A stretch of DNA of 64,000 bases from SAR116 cluster bacterium AG-355-O21 (GCA_003280605.1 QCEM01000004.1:1-64000); one strand, 5' to 3'. Positions 54,725-63,296 are shown, counted from the first letter of the stretch. Translations and numbers: made by a program. The notes: generated by a model not told the origin, from the sequence alone.

Positions 54725-56026
54725 ATGAAGATTGATTTTGCTTATGGACGCGGCCAGCTTGACGTTGCCATGCCTGAGGGAGCGGAGGTCCAGGTTATCC
54801 GCAAGACGCCACTGGAAAAAATAACCGATGGCAGGGCGGCGGTGCGGACGGCGCTAGATGCACCGATCGGCGCGCCGCCACTGCGGGAATTCGCTGCCGG
54901 CAAAAAAACCGCCTGTATTTTGATCTGTGATATTACCAGGCCGGTCCCGAACGGCCTTTTCCTGCGGCCGATGGTCGATGACCTGGAGGCGGCCGGCATT
55001 GCCCGCGAAAACATAACCATCCTGATCGCGACCGGGTTGCACCGCCCCAATGAGGGCGCAGAAATGCGTGAACTTGTGGGCGATGACTGGATTATGGATC
55101 ATATCCATGTCGTAAATCACTTTGCCCGCGATGATGACATGCATGTGAACCTTGGGGTGACGCCGACGCGGGCGACGCCGGTCAAGATTGATCGCCGTTT
55201 TGTGGACGCCGATGTCCGCATCGCCACCGGCTTGGTCGAGCCGCATTTCATGGCCGGGTATTCCGGTGGGCGTAAAGTTGTCGCCCCGGGCGTTGCCCAT
55301 CAAGACACCATTCGGACCTTCCATTCCGCCCGTTTCATGGAAGATCCACTGGCCATCTCGTGTAATCTTGACGGCAATCCGCTGCATGAGGAGCAATTGG
55401 AAATCCTCAAAATGCTCGGCGACGATATTCTCGGTTTGAATACGGTCATCGATGAGGAACGGGATCTGAATTTTGTCAGTTTTGGCAAAATTATCGACAG
55501 TCATATGGCGGCGGTTGATTTTGTGCGTGCATCGACGGAAATCGCGGTCGGTCGAAAATTCAAGACCGTGGTCACATCATCGGCAGGCTATCCCCTTGAT
55601 CAAACCTATTATCAAACCGTTAAAGGCATGGTGACGCCGATTGATATTCTGGCTCCTGGAGGCACTTTGATCGTTGTTTCCGATTGCTCGGAAGGAATCG
55701 GTTCAGAGGAGTTTCGGGCCTCTCAAGGGCGTTTGGTCGAGCTTGGTCCCGAGCGCTTCTTAGAAACCATTCTTGGCAAACAATTTGCCGATGTCGATGA
55801 ATGGCAAACCGAAATGCAGCTAAAGCCGATGCGCGTCGGCCATATCAAGCTTTTTGCCACAGGCTTGCCGGCAGAAGATTATCATTTGACCGGCGTTGAG
55901 GTGCTCGGCAATGCGCCTGAGGCGGTTGCGCAGGCGATCGCCGCCAGCATCGCGCAGCACGGTGATACGGCCGTTGCGGCCATTCCTGAAGGCCCCTATG
56001 TGATCCCCTTCAGTCGCGGAGCGTAA
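54725..56026 (+). CDS. larA: LarA-family nickel-pincer-dependent 2-hydroxyacid racemase/epimerase
   Basis: LarA racemises lactate by hydride transfer on a covalently bound nickel-pincer nucleotide (NPN), and homologues act on other 2-hydroxy acids. ATG 54725 (MKIDFAYGRGQLD) gives 433 residues; upstream in-frame starts add a non-conserved segment. All key residues are present. His106 in ATGLHRP fits catalytic His108 of the Lactobacillus enzyme. His174, Lys184 (which binds NPN) and His200 (a nickel ligand) lie in EPHFMAGYSGGRK and the following stretch at the same numbering as in Lactobacillus LarA. It is an active-looking member, but whether the substrate is lactate is not known. larC begins three bases after the stop and larE follows. 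Confidence 0.9.
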   Translation: MKIDFAYGRGQLDVAMPEGAEVQVIRKTPLEKITDGRAAVRTALDAPIGAPPLREFAAGKKTACILICDITRPVPNGLFLRPMVDDLEAAGIARENITILIATGLHRPNEGAEMRELVGDDWIMDHIHVVNHFARDDDMHVNLGVTPTRATPVKIDRRFVDADVRIATGLVEPHFMAGYSGGRKVVAPGVAHQDTIRTFHSARFMEDPLAISCNLDGNPLHEEQLEILKMLGDDILGLNTVIDEERDLNFVSFGKIIDSHMAAVDFVRASTEIAVGRKFKTVVTSSAGYPLDQTYYQTVKGMVTPIDILAPGGTLIVVSDCSEGIGSEEFRASQGRLVELGPERFLETILGKQFADVDEWQTEMQLKPMRVGHIKLFATGLPAEDYHLTGVEVLGNAPEAVAQAIAASIAQHGDTAVAAIPEGPYVIPFSRGA

Positions 56027-56029
56027 CCG

Positions 56030-57235
56030 GTGCCAAGACCGGCGCATATCCATTTACAGCCTTTGGGCGGAATTGCCGGCGACATGTTTATGTCGGCGAT
56101 GGTTGCAGGCTGGCCTGAATTGGCCGATCTGATTCGCCGGGAAGTCACGGCAGCCGGTGTGCCCGGTGCAGAAAAAATGGCTTTTGTGCCGGTTAAGCGG
56201 AAAGGCTTGGCAGCTCTCTGGTTAGATTTCGATACCCCTGCCGGTGACAGCAAAAAACCACCCCATCACTATCGTGACATTCGCCAAAATTTGCACCAAG
56301 CACCTTTAGCGGCGGAAACAAAAGAAGCAGCGCTGGCGATTTTAGCGCTGATTGCCGAGGCCGAGGCTGAAATTCACGGAATTGCCATTGATGCCGTGCA
56401 TTTCCATGAGGTTGCCGATTGGGATTCGCTTGCCGATGTGGTCGCCGCAGGGGCGATAGCAGGCTATTTTGCAGGCACCACATGGTCATCTGCCGCACTG
56501 CCCCTTGGCGGTGGCCAGGTCGATACCGCTCACGGTCGGCTGCCGGTCCCGGCACCGGCGACGCAGATTTTAATGACCGGTTTAGAGGTTTTTGACGACG
56601 GCATCTTGGGCGAGCGGGTGACGCCAACAGGGGCGGCAATTCTGAAATATCTGCTGTTACATCGCGGCGCCCCCTTGCGCGGCGGCATTGTTGACGCCTC
56701 CGGCTTCGGTGCCGGCAGCCGAGATATGCCGGCGATTGCCAATGTCCTAAGGGTTGCGGGTTATCGCCATGCAGCGCGCGGCCAGGTCGCATACGATCAG
56801 GTGGCGGTGATTGAATGCGACATTGATGATATGACCCCCGAAGAGCTGGCCGCCGCCGGTGATGCCTTGCGCGCTGTTAAGCAGGTTCTGGATGTGGCCG
56901 TATTCCAAGGTATCGGCAAAAAAGGACGGGCGCTTTTTCAGCTGCGGGCGCTGGTGCATCCGCAGGCCGGCGAGCAGGTTGCCGACTGGGTTTTGCGTAA
57001 CACCACGACCTTAGGGGTGCGTTTGCGTGTCGATCAGCGCCGCGTACTTGCCCGCGAGCTGGTGCGCACGCCCTCGGGCGTGCAGGTCAAGCTTACCGAC
57101 CGAGGGACGGGTCTGCTGACGGCCAAAGCCGAAGCAGACGATTTAGCCGCGTCGGTGTATCCGCGCCGGGCCCAAGCCCGACAGGCAGAGGATGACGCAC
57201 TTACCGGGAATGCCGAGTCTGCAGAAAATGACTGA
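56030..57235 (+). CDS. larC: Nickel-pincer cofactor biosynthesis protein LarC
   Basis: LarC is a CTP-dependent cyclometallase that inserts nickel into the pincer nucleotide to finish NPN. The 401-residue protein starts at GTG 56030. Typical segments are LQPLGGIAGDMFMSAM at the start, VHFHEVADWDSLADVVAAG, and in the C-terminal part ECDIDDMTPEELAAAGDAL. In Lactobacillus the gene is split in two by a programmed frameshift, but here it is one continuous frame. It overlaps larE by eight bases and is translationally linked to larA. Confidence 0.9.
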   Translation: MPRPAHIHLQPLGGIAGDMFMSAMVAGWPELADLIRREVTAAGVPGAEKMAFVPVKRKGLAALWLDFDTPAGDSKKPPHHYRDIRQNLHQAPLAAETKEAALAILALIAEAEAEIHGIAIDAVHFHEVADWDSLADVVAAGAIAGYFAGTTWSSAALPLGGGQVDTAHGRLPVPAPATQILMTGLEVFDDGILGERVTPTGAAILKYLLLHRGAPLRGGIVDASGFGAGSRDMPAIANVLRVAGYRHAARGQVAYDQVAVIECDIDDMTPEELAAAGDALRAVKQVLDVAVFQGIGKKGRALFQLRALVHPQAGEQVADWVLRNTTTLGVRLRVDQRRVLARELVRTPSGVQVKLTDRGTGLLTAKAEADDLAASVYPRRAQARQAEDDALTGNAESAEND

Positions 57236-58031
57236 TAAAGCGACACAATTAGGCGCTATCCTGGCCGCCGTAGGCCCGGCAGCGATTGCTGTCAGTGGAG
57301 GTGTCGACAGCATGACGTTGGCGCATCTTGCCCATCAGGTCTTAGGGCCGGCAGCGCTGATGCTGCATGCTGTTTCACCGGCGGTTCCGGCCGCAGCAAG
57401 CGCCAGGGTGCGCGCCCATGGCCGCGCTCATAGTTGGCAATTGCAGGTTATCGAAGCAGGTGAATTTGCTGATGAAGATTATTTAAAAAACCCTGTAAAT
57501 CGCTGTTATTTCTGCAAAAATAATCTTTACGATCGGATTTCACAGATTGCCGGCGAGCGGATTATCCTGTCCGGTGCAAACCTCGATGACCTGGGTGATT
57601 ACCGGCCAGGCTTAACAGCTGCCGATGAGCATCAGGTGCGCCATCCGTATATCGAAGCTGGCATCAGCAAGGCCGAATTGCGCGCCATTGCCCGTGCTTT
57701 AGGGCTTGATGATATTGCCGAGCTGCCGGCACAACCATGTCTGGCCAGCCGCGTTGAGACCGGCATTGCGATCAGCAGCGATGACCTTAACTTCATCGAA
57801 ATGGTGGAAGGCCAATTGCAGGCATTGCTTGGGCCGGTGACCTTGCGGTGTCGCATTACCAAATCAGGTGTGCGTGTTGAATTGGCTGCTGACGCCCGCA
57901 GGGTGGCAGCAATGGCCGAGGTCGCGGCACTTGTTGACGGGCTTTGCCGGGACGCCGGACGAATCTTTGGTGGGCTGCACGATTACCGTCGAGGCAGTGC
58001 CTTTATCCAGCCGCCGGCAGGCCAAGTTTAA
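57228..58031 (+). CDS. larE: ATP-dependent sulfur transferase LarE of nickel-pincer cofactor synthesis
   Basis: LarE adenylates the pincer precursor and donates sulfur to make its two thiocarboxylates. ATG 57228 overlaps larC and gives 267 residues. The PP-loop [11 protein letters not shown] (about residues 21-31) binds ATP. Three cysteines stand out: Cys93 and Cys96 in [10 protein letters not shown] and Cys171 in QPCLASR. The Lactobacillus enzyme sacrifices a single Cys, whereas three-Cys homologues such as that of Thermotoga are reported to hold a [4Fe-4S] cluster and could act catalytically. This one belongs to the three-Cys type. Its last 29 bases overlap the convergent BKACE gene. Confidence 0.9.
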   Translation: MTDKATQLGAILAAVGPAAIAVSGGVDSMTLAHLAHQVLGPAALMLHAVSPAVPAAASARVRAHGRAHSWQLQVIEAGEFADEDYLKNPVNRCYFCKNNLYDRISQIAGERIILSGANLDDLGDYRPGLTAADEHQVRHPYIEAGISKAELRAIARALGLDDIAELPAQPCLASRVETGIAISSDDLNFIEMVEGQLQALLGPVTLRCRITKSGVRVELAADARRVAAMAEVAALVDGLCRDAGRIFGGLHDYRRGSAFIQPPAGQV

Positions 58032-58890
58032 GCCGTGCTTCCGGTGCCGACAGTGGTCGCGCGCCAAGGGCATGGATAATCGAGACGGCTTTTTCCACCA
58101 ATTGCCCATTGCTGGCAAGCACACCGCGCTGCAAATAAAGATTATCCTCCAGGCCAACGCGCACATGGCCGCCAAGCAGGATTGCTTGTGCGACCATTGG
58201 CATTTGCATCCGACTTATGCCAAAGCCGGCCCACACGGCACCGGCCGGCAACTGGCTGACCATATGTTGCATGCTTTGAGTTGTCGCCGGTGCGCCGTAA
58301 GGGATGCCGAGACAAAGCTGAAACATCGGCGGGTCGGCAATCAAGCCTCCGGCATGCATTTGTTTGGCAAACCATAGATGACCGGTGTCAAACACCTCTA
58401 ATTCCGGTTTGATGCCCAGGTCACGGATCCGCTGGGCCATTGTGCGCAGCATATTCGGCGTATGTACCGTCAGCAGGTTTTCATCACCGAAATTCATTGT
58501 TCCGCAGTCAAGCGTGCAGATTTCCGGGCGCAACACCTCAACATGCTGCAAGCGGGTGAGGGCGTTGACCATGTCGCTGCCCGGGTCCATTTGCCGGGGA
58601 TCAACATCATTGACGTATAAATCGCCACCCATACCACAGGTCAGATTCAAAATCACATCCCGGTCGCTGCCACGGACTTGCTCGACAACCTCTTGATAGT
58701 AAGCGGTATTCCGGCTGCCTTGGCCCGTCTCTGGGTCACGCACATGGATATGAACAACCGCCGCACCGGCGTCTGCGGCCTCAACACAGGCGGCGGCTAT
58801 GGCCGTCGGCGTGATCGGCAAATCGGGGTGTTTGTTCGCAGTATCGCCGGCGCCGGTCACGGCGCAGGTAATGATGACCTCAGAATTCAT
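58003..58890 (-). CDS. Beta-keto acid cleavage enzyme (BKACE, DUF849 family)
   Basis: BKACE enzymes are zinc-dependent and condense a beta-keto acid with acetyl-CoA, releasing acetoacetate and a new CoA ester; the founding member is the lysine-fermentation Kce. The 295-residue protein has the metal-binding [10 protein letters not shown] (His-x-His), [28 protein letters not shown] and the C-terminal [16 protein letters not shown]. All match the TIM-barrel family. The substrate (for example a dehydrocarnitine, 3-keto-5-aminohexanoate or simple ketoacid) cannot be assigned. The gene is convergent with larE and overlaps it by 29 bases, and is divergent from malonyl-CoA decarboxylase, with a candidate operator between. 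Confidence 0.9.
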   Translation of the reverse strand: MNSEVIITCAVTGAGDTANKHPDLPITPTAIAAACVEAADAGAAVVHIHVRDPETGQGSRNTAYYQEVVEQVRGSDRDVILNLTCGMGGDLYVNDVDPRQMDPGSDMVNALTRLQHVEVLRPEICTLDCGTMNFGDENLLTVHTPNMLRTMAQRIRDLGIKPELEVFDTGHLWFAKQMHAGGLIADPPMFQLCLGIPYGAPATTQSMQHMVSQLPAGAVWAGFGISRMQMPMVAQAILLGGHVRVGLEDNLYLQRGVLASNGQLVEKAVSIIHALGARPLSAPEARLKLGLPAAG

Positions 58891-58930
58891 GACGGCGCTC
58901 CTCGCGGATTAGGCCAGACTCGGCCCCGAA

Positions 58931-58961
58931 AATTTGTCTCACCGTTTGATCATGACAAATT
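58931..58961. promoter_or_regulatory. Dyad operator candidate between BKACE and MCD
   Basis: AATTTGTC and GACAAATT are a perfect eight-base inverted repeat separated by 15 bases, centred about 55 bases upstream of the BKACE start. The remaining 227-base gap to MCD contains no other clear element. The spacing fits a dimeric regulator contacting two successive major grooves. Confidence 0.45.
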
Positions 58962-59117
58962 CATAAAACACTGACGAGATGTTATTACCGTCTGGAGTTA
59001 AAGCGCCTGACCAGTGCTGTCACCGGCAGAAAAACAGTCACTGCCTATCGAAGTATCTTGACGGCCGACGGCAAGGTGGTCATCTGTTCATAATGATATG
59101 TGAGCCGAGGTGATAGG

Positions 59118-60548
59118 ATGGTAACGACAGAGCCAGAAGCAGGTATTTTGGATCGGACGTTTGGCAATCTCCGCCGCGCCTGGGCCGGTCTTTCGGACCA
59201 AACCCGGCAAATGTTCTGGAAAGAACTGCGCGCAGATTTACCCGATGATGATCTGGCCCGAATCCGAACGCAAATGACCGAGTGCTTAGAAGCCCGTGGC
59301 GGCGAAATCTCGGCCCGTTCGCGGGCTGCGGAACTAGGCCGCTCCTATCTGTCGTTGGACGATGATGGCCGGACCCGTTTCTTGGAATTGATGGCGAGCG
59401 AATTCGGCACCGACCGGGCGCGCATCGACAGCGCTGTTGAGGCGCTGAAAAACGCCGATGTAGAACACCGCTATCAAGCAGAATTGGCCCTTAGCGTAGC
59501 GCTGGAACCAGGCTGGCGACAGCTTTTGACGCGCTTCACGGCATTGCCGGAAGGGGTCAAGTTTCTGGTCGATCTGCGGGCTGATTTGCTGACCTATAAT
59601 CGCCACTCAAGCAGCCTTGATCCGTTAACGGTCGATCTTAAGAAGATCCTGGAATCCTGGTTTGATATTGCGCTGCTGGAAATGCGGCAAATCGATTGGT
59701 CATCGCCGGCGGCGCTTTTGGAAAAACTCATTGCCTACGAGGCTGTGCATGAAATCCGCTCCTGGGCGGATTTGAAAAACCGTTTAGACGCCGATCGTCG
59801 GTGCTTTGCTTTTTTTCATCCCAAAATGCCGGATGAGCCGCTGATTTTTGTTGAAGTCGCGCTGGTCTCGGGCTTGGCCGGAAACATCGCCGAATTGCTG
59901 GACGAAAGTGACCCTGCTTTTGATGCCAGCAAAGCTGATACGGCAATCTTTTACTCGATTTCGAATGCGCAACAAGGCTTGGGCGGGATTAGTTTTGGTA
60001 ACTTCTTGATCAAGCGTGTTGTTGATGTGCTGTCCCATGAACTGCCAAATTTACGCACGTTTGCAACCTTGTCGCCGATCCCGGGATTTGCAAAATGGCT
60101 GGCCAAGGCAAACGACGAGGTGCTGCTATCGGCAACCGAGCGGCGCACGCTGCAGCGGGCCATTGACGCCGATGGTATGCCGGCAGCCGAGGGCGATGAG
60201 ACACCGGGGGTTAATGATGTCCGGCTGATCGACCGATGCTTGGCGGCGATGGATCAAAGCGGGGTCGATGATAGCCTGCGGCCGATTTTGCTGCGCCTTT
60301 GTGGGCGATATATTGCCGAGGAAAAAGGCCGTGGCGGGCGCGCCCGTGATCCGGTTGCGCATTTCCATTTGTCGAATGGTGCGCGGGTAGAGCGCATTAA
60401 TTGGCTTGGTGACACGTCGCCAAAAGGGCTTCGGCAATCCCATGGGTTGATGGTCAATTACCTCTACAAGCTGTCAGATATTGAAAATAATCATGAACAA
60501 TATGTCTCCGGCGGGCCTGTTGCGCGAGCACGCAATATCACGGACTAA
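59118..60548 (+). CDS. Malonyl-CoA decarboxylase
   Basis: The enzyme decarboxylates malonyl-CoA to acetyl-CoA. ATG 59118 is preferred to GTG 59100 and gives 476 residues, the size of the eukaryote-like bacterial MCD (MatA/MLYCD). An N-terminal helical domain of about 190 residues precedes a GNAT-like catalytic domain. The latter has FFHPKMPDEPLIFVEVAL, a catalytic Ser in TFATLSPIPGFAKWL and the C-terminal FHLSNGARVERINWLGD with the catalytic His region. No malonate transporter or malonyl-CoA synthetase is adjacent. With the divergent BKACE it may supply or recycle acetyl-CoA. Confidence 0.93.
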   Translation: MVTTEPEAGILDRTFGNLRRAWAGLSDQTRQMFWKELRADLPDDDLARIRTQMTECLEARGGEISARSRAAELGRSYLSLDDDGRTRFLELMASEFGTDRARIDSAVEALKNADVEHRYQAELALSVALEPGWRQLLTRFTALPEGVKFLVDLRADLLTYNRHSSSLDPLTVDLKKILESWFDIALLEMRQIDWSSPAALLEKLIAYEAVHEIRSWADLKNRLDADRRCFAFFHPKMPDEPLIFVEVALVSGLAGNIAELLDESDPAFDASKADTAIFYSISNAQQGLGGISFGNFLIKRVVDVLSHELPNLRTFATLSPIPGFAKWLAKANDEVLLSATERRTLQRAIDADGMPAAEGDETPGVNDVRLIDRCLAAMDQSGVDDSLRPILLRLCGRYIAEEKGRGGRARDPVAHFHLSNGARVERINWLGDTSPKGLRQSHGLMVNYLYKLSDIENNHEQYVSGGPVARARNITD

Positions 60549-60582
60549 TTGACGCTTCTGCGACAACGCCGCAAGGGAATGG

Positions 60583-60611
60583 TTGACGTTGTCGACGGCT
60601 TCAGATAGCCA
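60583..60611 (+). promoter_or_regulatory. Weak promoter candidate for tRNA-Leu
   Basis: TTGACG (60583-60588) and TAGCCA (60606-60611) are 17 bases apart. The -35 box is good and the -10 box poor. Confidence 0.25.
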
Positions 60612-60650
60612 TGCGGACGATTTCGGTCGGGCTGGTGCTGATCGGTCTTT

Positions 60651-60735
<85 letters not shown>

Positions 60736-60787
60736 AGCTGTGGCAGCGCACGCGATGACCAGGCTGCGTTCGAGCGGAAGGCCAAGG

Positions 60788-60816
60788 TTGGTCAATTAAA
60801 CACGCTGAGGTATGGT
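60788..60816 (+). promoter_or_regulatory. Candidate promoter for tig
   Basis: TTGGTC (60788-60793) and TATGGT (60811-60816) are 17 bases apart, about 50 bases before the trigger factor ATG. Confidence 0.35.
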
Positions 60817-60867
60817 CTGCGGTAACGGCCATCCGGCGCGTAAAAAAATGTGGAATGAGTTGATCCG

Positions 60868-62433
60868 ATGCAGGTTACAGAAATAGTTAATGACGGTTTA
60901 AAGCGCGAATTTCAGGTGGTTGTTGAAGCCAGTGAGATCGACGCCAAGGTTGATAATCGCTTGGCCGAATTGGCGCCAACAATGAATTTGCCGGGTTTTC
61001 GGCCCGGTAAGGTGCCACCGTCACTGCTTAAAAAGCGCTATGGCAAGGCCATGTTGGGCGAGATTTTAGAAAGCACCGTCAACGAAGCAACTCAAAGCAC
61101 GTTGGAAGAACGCGGACTGCGGGCTGCAACACAGCCGCATATTGAGGTGACCAGCTTCGATGAAGGTCAAAATCTAGAATACTCTATTAAACTGGAATTA
61201 ATGCCCGACATCACCCCGATGGATTTCTCATCGCTGGAGTTGGTGCGTCCAAAAGCGGAACCAAGCGACAAGGACATCGACGATGCTTTGACTCGCATGG
61301 CCGGTGAGCAAAAGCGCAGCGAGCCAATCAAAAAAGCCCGCAAGTCGAAGTCTGGCGATGTCATCGTTCTTGATTTCACCGGCTATATCGATGGCGAAGC
61401 CTTTGAAGGTGGCAGCGCCGAAGGTCAGCAACTTGAGCTCGGCTCAAACACCTTTATTCCTGGCTTTGAAGAGCAATTGATCGGCGTCAATGCGGACGAT
61501 GAGGTGAAAGTCGAGGTGACTTTCCCAGAAGATTATCCGCGTGCCGACTATGCCGGCAAAGCAGCCACATTTGAGACAAAAATCCATGAGATTCGCGAGC
61601 CTGTCGCGGTTGAAATCGATGATGAGTTTGCGAAAAATTTTGGCTTAGAAGATTTGGCCGGACTGCGCCAGGCAATCGGTCAACAGATCGGCCAAGAGTT
61701 CAGCAATGCATCACGCTTCAAGACCAAGCGCGTGTTGCTTGATAAACTTGCTGACGCCCATGAGTTTGAGTTGCCCGAAGGCATGCTGGAATCCGAATAT
61801 CAACAAATTTGTCGGCAGGCACGTCCGCAGCAAGAGCAGGGTGCGCAACAGCCTGATCATGACCACGATCATGACCATGGTCATGACCATGATCATGACC
61901 ACGATCATCAGCACAGCCAGCCGGCAGCCGATGAGGGCATGAGCGATGAAGATAAGGCCGAACATCGCTGTGTTGCCGAGCGCCGTGTGCGTTTGGGATT
62001 GCTGCTGGCTGAGGTTGGCCGGCTGAACAACATCCAAGTGGCGGATGAAGAGGTTCAGCGCGCCATCATGCAACAAGCGACTCGTTTCCCGGGTCAAGAA
62101 CGCCAGGTGGTCGAGTTTTATCAGACCAACCCAGAGGCGCGGGCCAGTGTTCAGGCGCCTTTGTTCGAGGATAAAGTCGTCGATTTCATTCTTGAAATGG
62201 CCAAAATCGAGGATGTGACGGTCGCCGCTGAAGATTTGTTCCGCGATGATGACGCGCCGGCTGAAGAGGCGGAAGACGCGAAATCGACCAAGGCCAAGCC
62301 GGCAGCGAAGAAGCCTGCGGCCAAGAAGCCGGCGGCCAAAAAGACAGGGGCAAAGAAGCCGGCAGTGAAAAAGCCAGCCGCTAAAAAATCAGCGGCGAAA
62401 TCAGCTGATGAAGCCGACGGTGATACTAAGTAA
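60868..62433 (+). CDS. tig: Trigger factor with His-rich insert and Lys/Ala-rich tail
   Basis: Trigger factor is the ribosome-bound chaperone that meets nascent chains. At 521 residues it is about 90 longer than the E. coli protein. The N-terminal ribosome-binding domain contains the signature GFRPGKVPPSLLKKRYG. The FKBP-type prolyl isomerase domain spans about 160-245 (SGDVIVLDFTGYIDGEAFEG). The helical C-terminal domain is interrupted at residues 331-349 by ten histidines alternating mostly with Asp. This falls between the two helices where E. coli has a short loop. A tail from about residue 472 repeats AAKKP units and ends in acidic residues. tig-clpP-clpX is the standard order. Confidence 0.95.
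   Translation: MQVTEIVNDGLKREFQVVVEASEIDAKVDNRLAELAPTMNLPGFRPGKVPPSLLKKRYGKAMLGEILESTVNEATQSTLEERGLRAATQPHIEVTSFDEGQNLEYSIKLELMPDITPMDFSSLELVRPKAEPSDKDIDDALTRMAGEQKRSEPIKKARKSKSGDVIVLDFTGYIDGEAFEGGSAEGQQLELGSNTFIPGFEEQLIGVNADDEVKVEVTFPEDYPRADYAGKAATFETKIHEIREPVAVEIDDEFAKNFGLEDLAGLRQAIGQQIGQEFSNASRFKTKRVLLDKLADAHEFELPEGMLESEYQQICRQARPQQEQGAQQPDHDHDHDHGHDHDHDHDHQHSQPAADEGMSDEDKAEHRCVAERRVRLGLLLAEVGRLNNIQVADEEVQRAIMQQATRFPGQERQVVEFYQTNPEARASVQAPLFEDKVVDFILEMAKIEDVTVAAEDLFRDDDAPAEEAEDAKSTKAKPAAKKPAAKKPAAKKTGAKKPAVKKPAAKKSAAKSADEADGDTK
61855..61908 (+). repeat. GAY-CAY codon repeat encoding the His/Asp-rich insert of trigger factor
   Basis: Alternating GAT/GAC and CAT/CAC codons, broken once by GGT, form an imperfect six-base tandem repeat with local palindromes. 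It is in frame and prone to length change. Confidence 0.8.
62284..62404 (+). repeat. Imperfect 15-base repeats encoding the AAKKP tail of trigger factor
   Basis: Seven degenerate units of the type Ala-Ala-Lys-Lys-Pro resemble histone H1-like bacterial tails. Codon variation between units shows that they are not a recent duplication. Confidence 0.7.
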
Positions 62434-62487
62434 CTTATCAGGCCCCGGGTGGGCATAATTTTCGACCGAAGCCAAGGAAACTGACGA

Positions 62488-63132
62488 ATGCAGGATGCGA
62501 TGGATATCACGATGAACACATTGGTTCCGATGGTGGTCGAGCAGACCAACCGTGGTGAGCGTTCTTATGACATTTATTCGCGCCTGTTGAAGGAGCGAAT
62601 CATTTTCATCTCGGGGCCGATTAATGACCCTGTTTCGACCCTGGTTTGCTCACAGCTTCTGTTCTTAGAGGCCGAAAACCCAACCAAAGATATCTTCATG
62701 TACATCAATTCCCCAGGCGGTGTGGTGTCATCGGGTTTGGCGATGTATGACACCATGCAATATATCCGCCCGGAAGTGGCGACTGTGTGCATGGGCCAAG
62801 CAGCCTCAATGGGGTCGTTGTTGCTGGCCGCCGGCGAGAAGGGCAAACGGTTTTGCTTGCCGAACGCCAAAATCATGATTCACCAGCCTTCCGGCGGTTA
62901 TCAGGGGCAGGCGACAGATATTGAAATCCACGCTAAGGAAGTCTTGCGGACAAAAGCCCGGTTGAATGAGATCTATGAAACACACACCGGCCAAAAACTC
63001 GATATCATCGAAGCGGCCATGGAACGTGATAACTTCATGACCGGTGACGAGGCTGTAGCCTTTGGGTTAATTGACGAGGTTGTTGCCAAGCGTCCGGTTG
63101 AAGATGACGGCGAGGTGGTCAGCGATAGTTAA
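62488..63132 (+). CDS. clpP: ATP-dependent Clp protease proteolytic subunit
   Basis: ClpP is the serine peptidase chamber that degrades substrates fed by ClpX or ClpA. The 214-residue protein starts at ATG 62488 with AAGGAA upstream; the in-frame ATGs at codons 5 and 9 are alternatives. The catalytic triad is intact: Ser107 in GQAASMGS, His132 in [11 protein letters not shown] and Asp181 in [26 protein letters not shown] is conserved. It follows tig by 54 bases. A small hairpin (GCGATA/TATCGC) covers its stop codon. Confidence 0.97.
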   Translation: MQDAMDITMNTLVPMVVEQTNRGERSYDIYSRLLKERIIFISGPINDPVSTLVCSQLLFLEAENPTKDIFMYINSPGGVVSSGLAMYDTMQYIRPEVATVCMGQAASMGSLLLAAGEKGKRFCLPNAKIMIHQPSGGYQGQATDIEIHAKEVLRTKARLNEIYETHTGQKLDIIEAAMERDNFMTGDEAVAFGLIDEVVAKRPVEDDGEVVSDS

Positions 63133-63174
63133 GTTATCGCGGCAAGCCGCCAAAATTTCTCCGACGCTTACCAC

Positions 63175-63203
63175 CTTGTCGAGAGCGGCGATAAAACCCA
63201 TAC
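63175..63203 (+). promoter_or_regulatory. Candidate heat-shock (RpoH) promoter for clpX
   Basis: CTTG (63175-63178) is followed after 18 bases by CCCATAC (63197-63203). The element boxes and spacing fit the sigma-32 type consensus. The start would be near 63210, about 87 bases before clpX. Confidence 0.45.
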
Positions 63204-63296
63204 TTATGCTACGAGGTCGTTAGCCTTTTTGCGGTTTTACAGCGCCGCCGCCAGGGGTTAAGATGTCGATTGCAACTTTGAATAGGACCATCGACC

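Noticed and set aside
56030-57235. Programmed frameshift in larC as in Lactobacillus
   Set aside because: The frame is continuous for 401 codons and covers both parts of LarC.
58945-58960. FNR-like site in the BKACE-MCD gap
   Set aside because: Only one half (TTGAT) matches; the second half reads ACAAA rather than ATCAA.
61855-61908. Short tandem repeat that could suggest a CRISPR or satellite
   Set aside because: The unit is a six-base His/Asp codon repeat inside tig, with no spacers.
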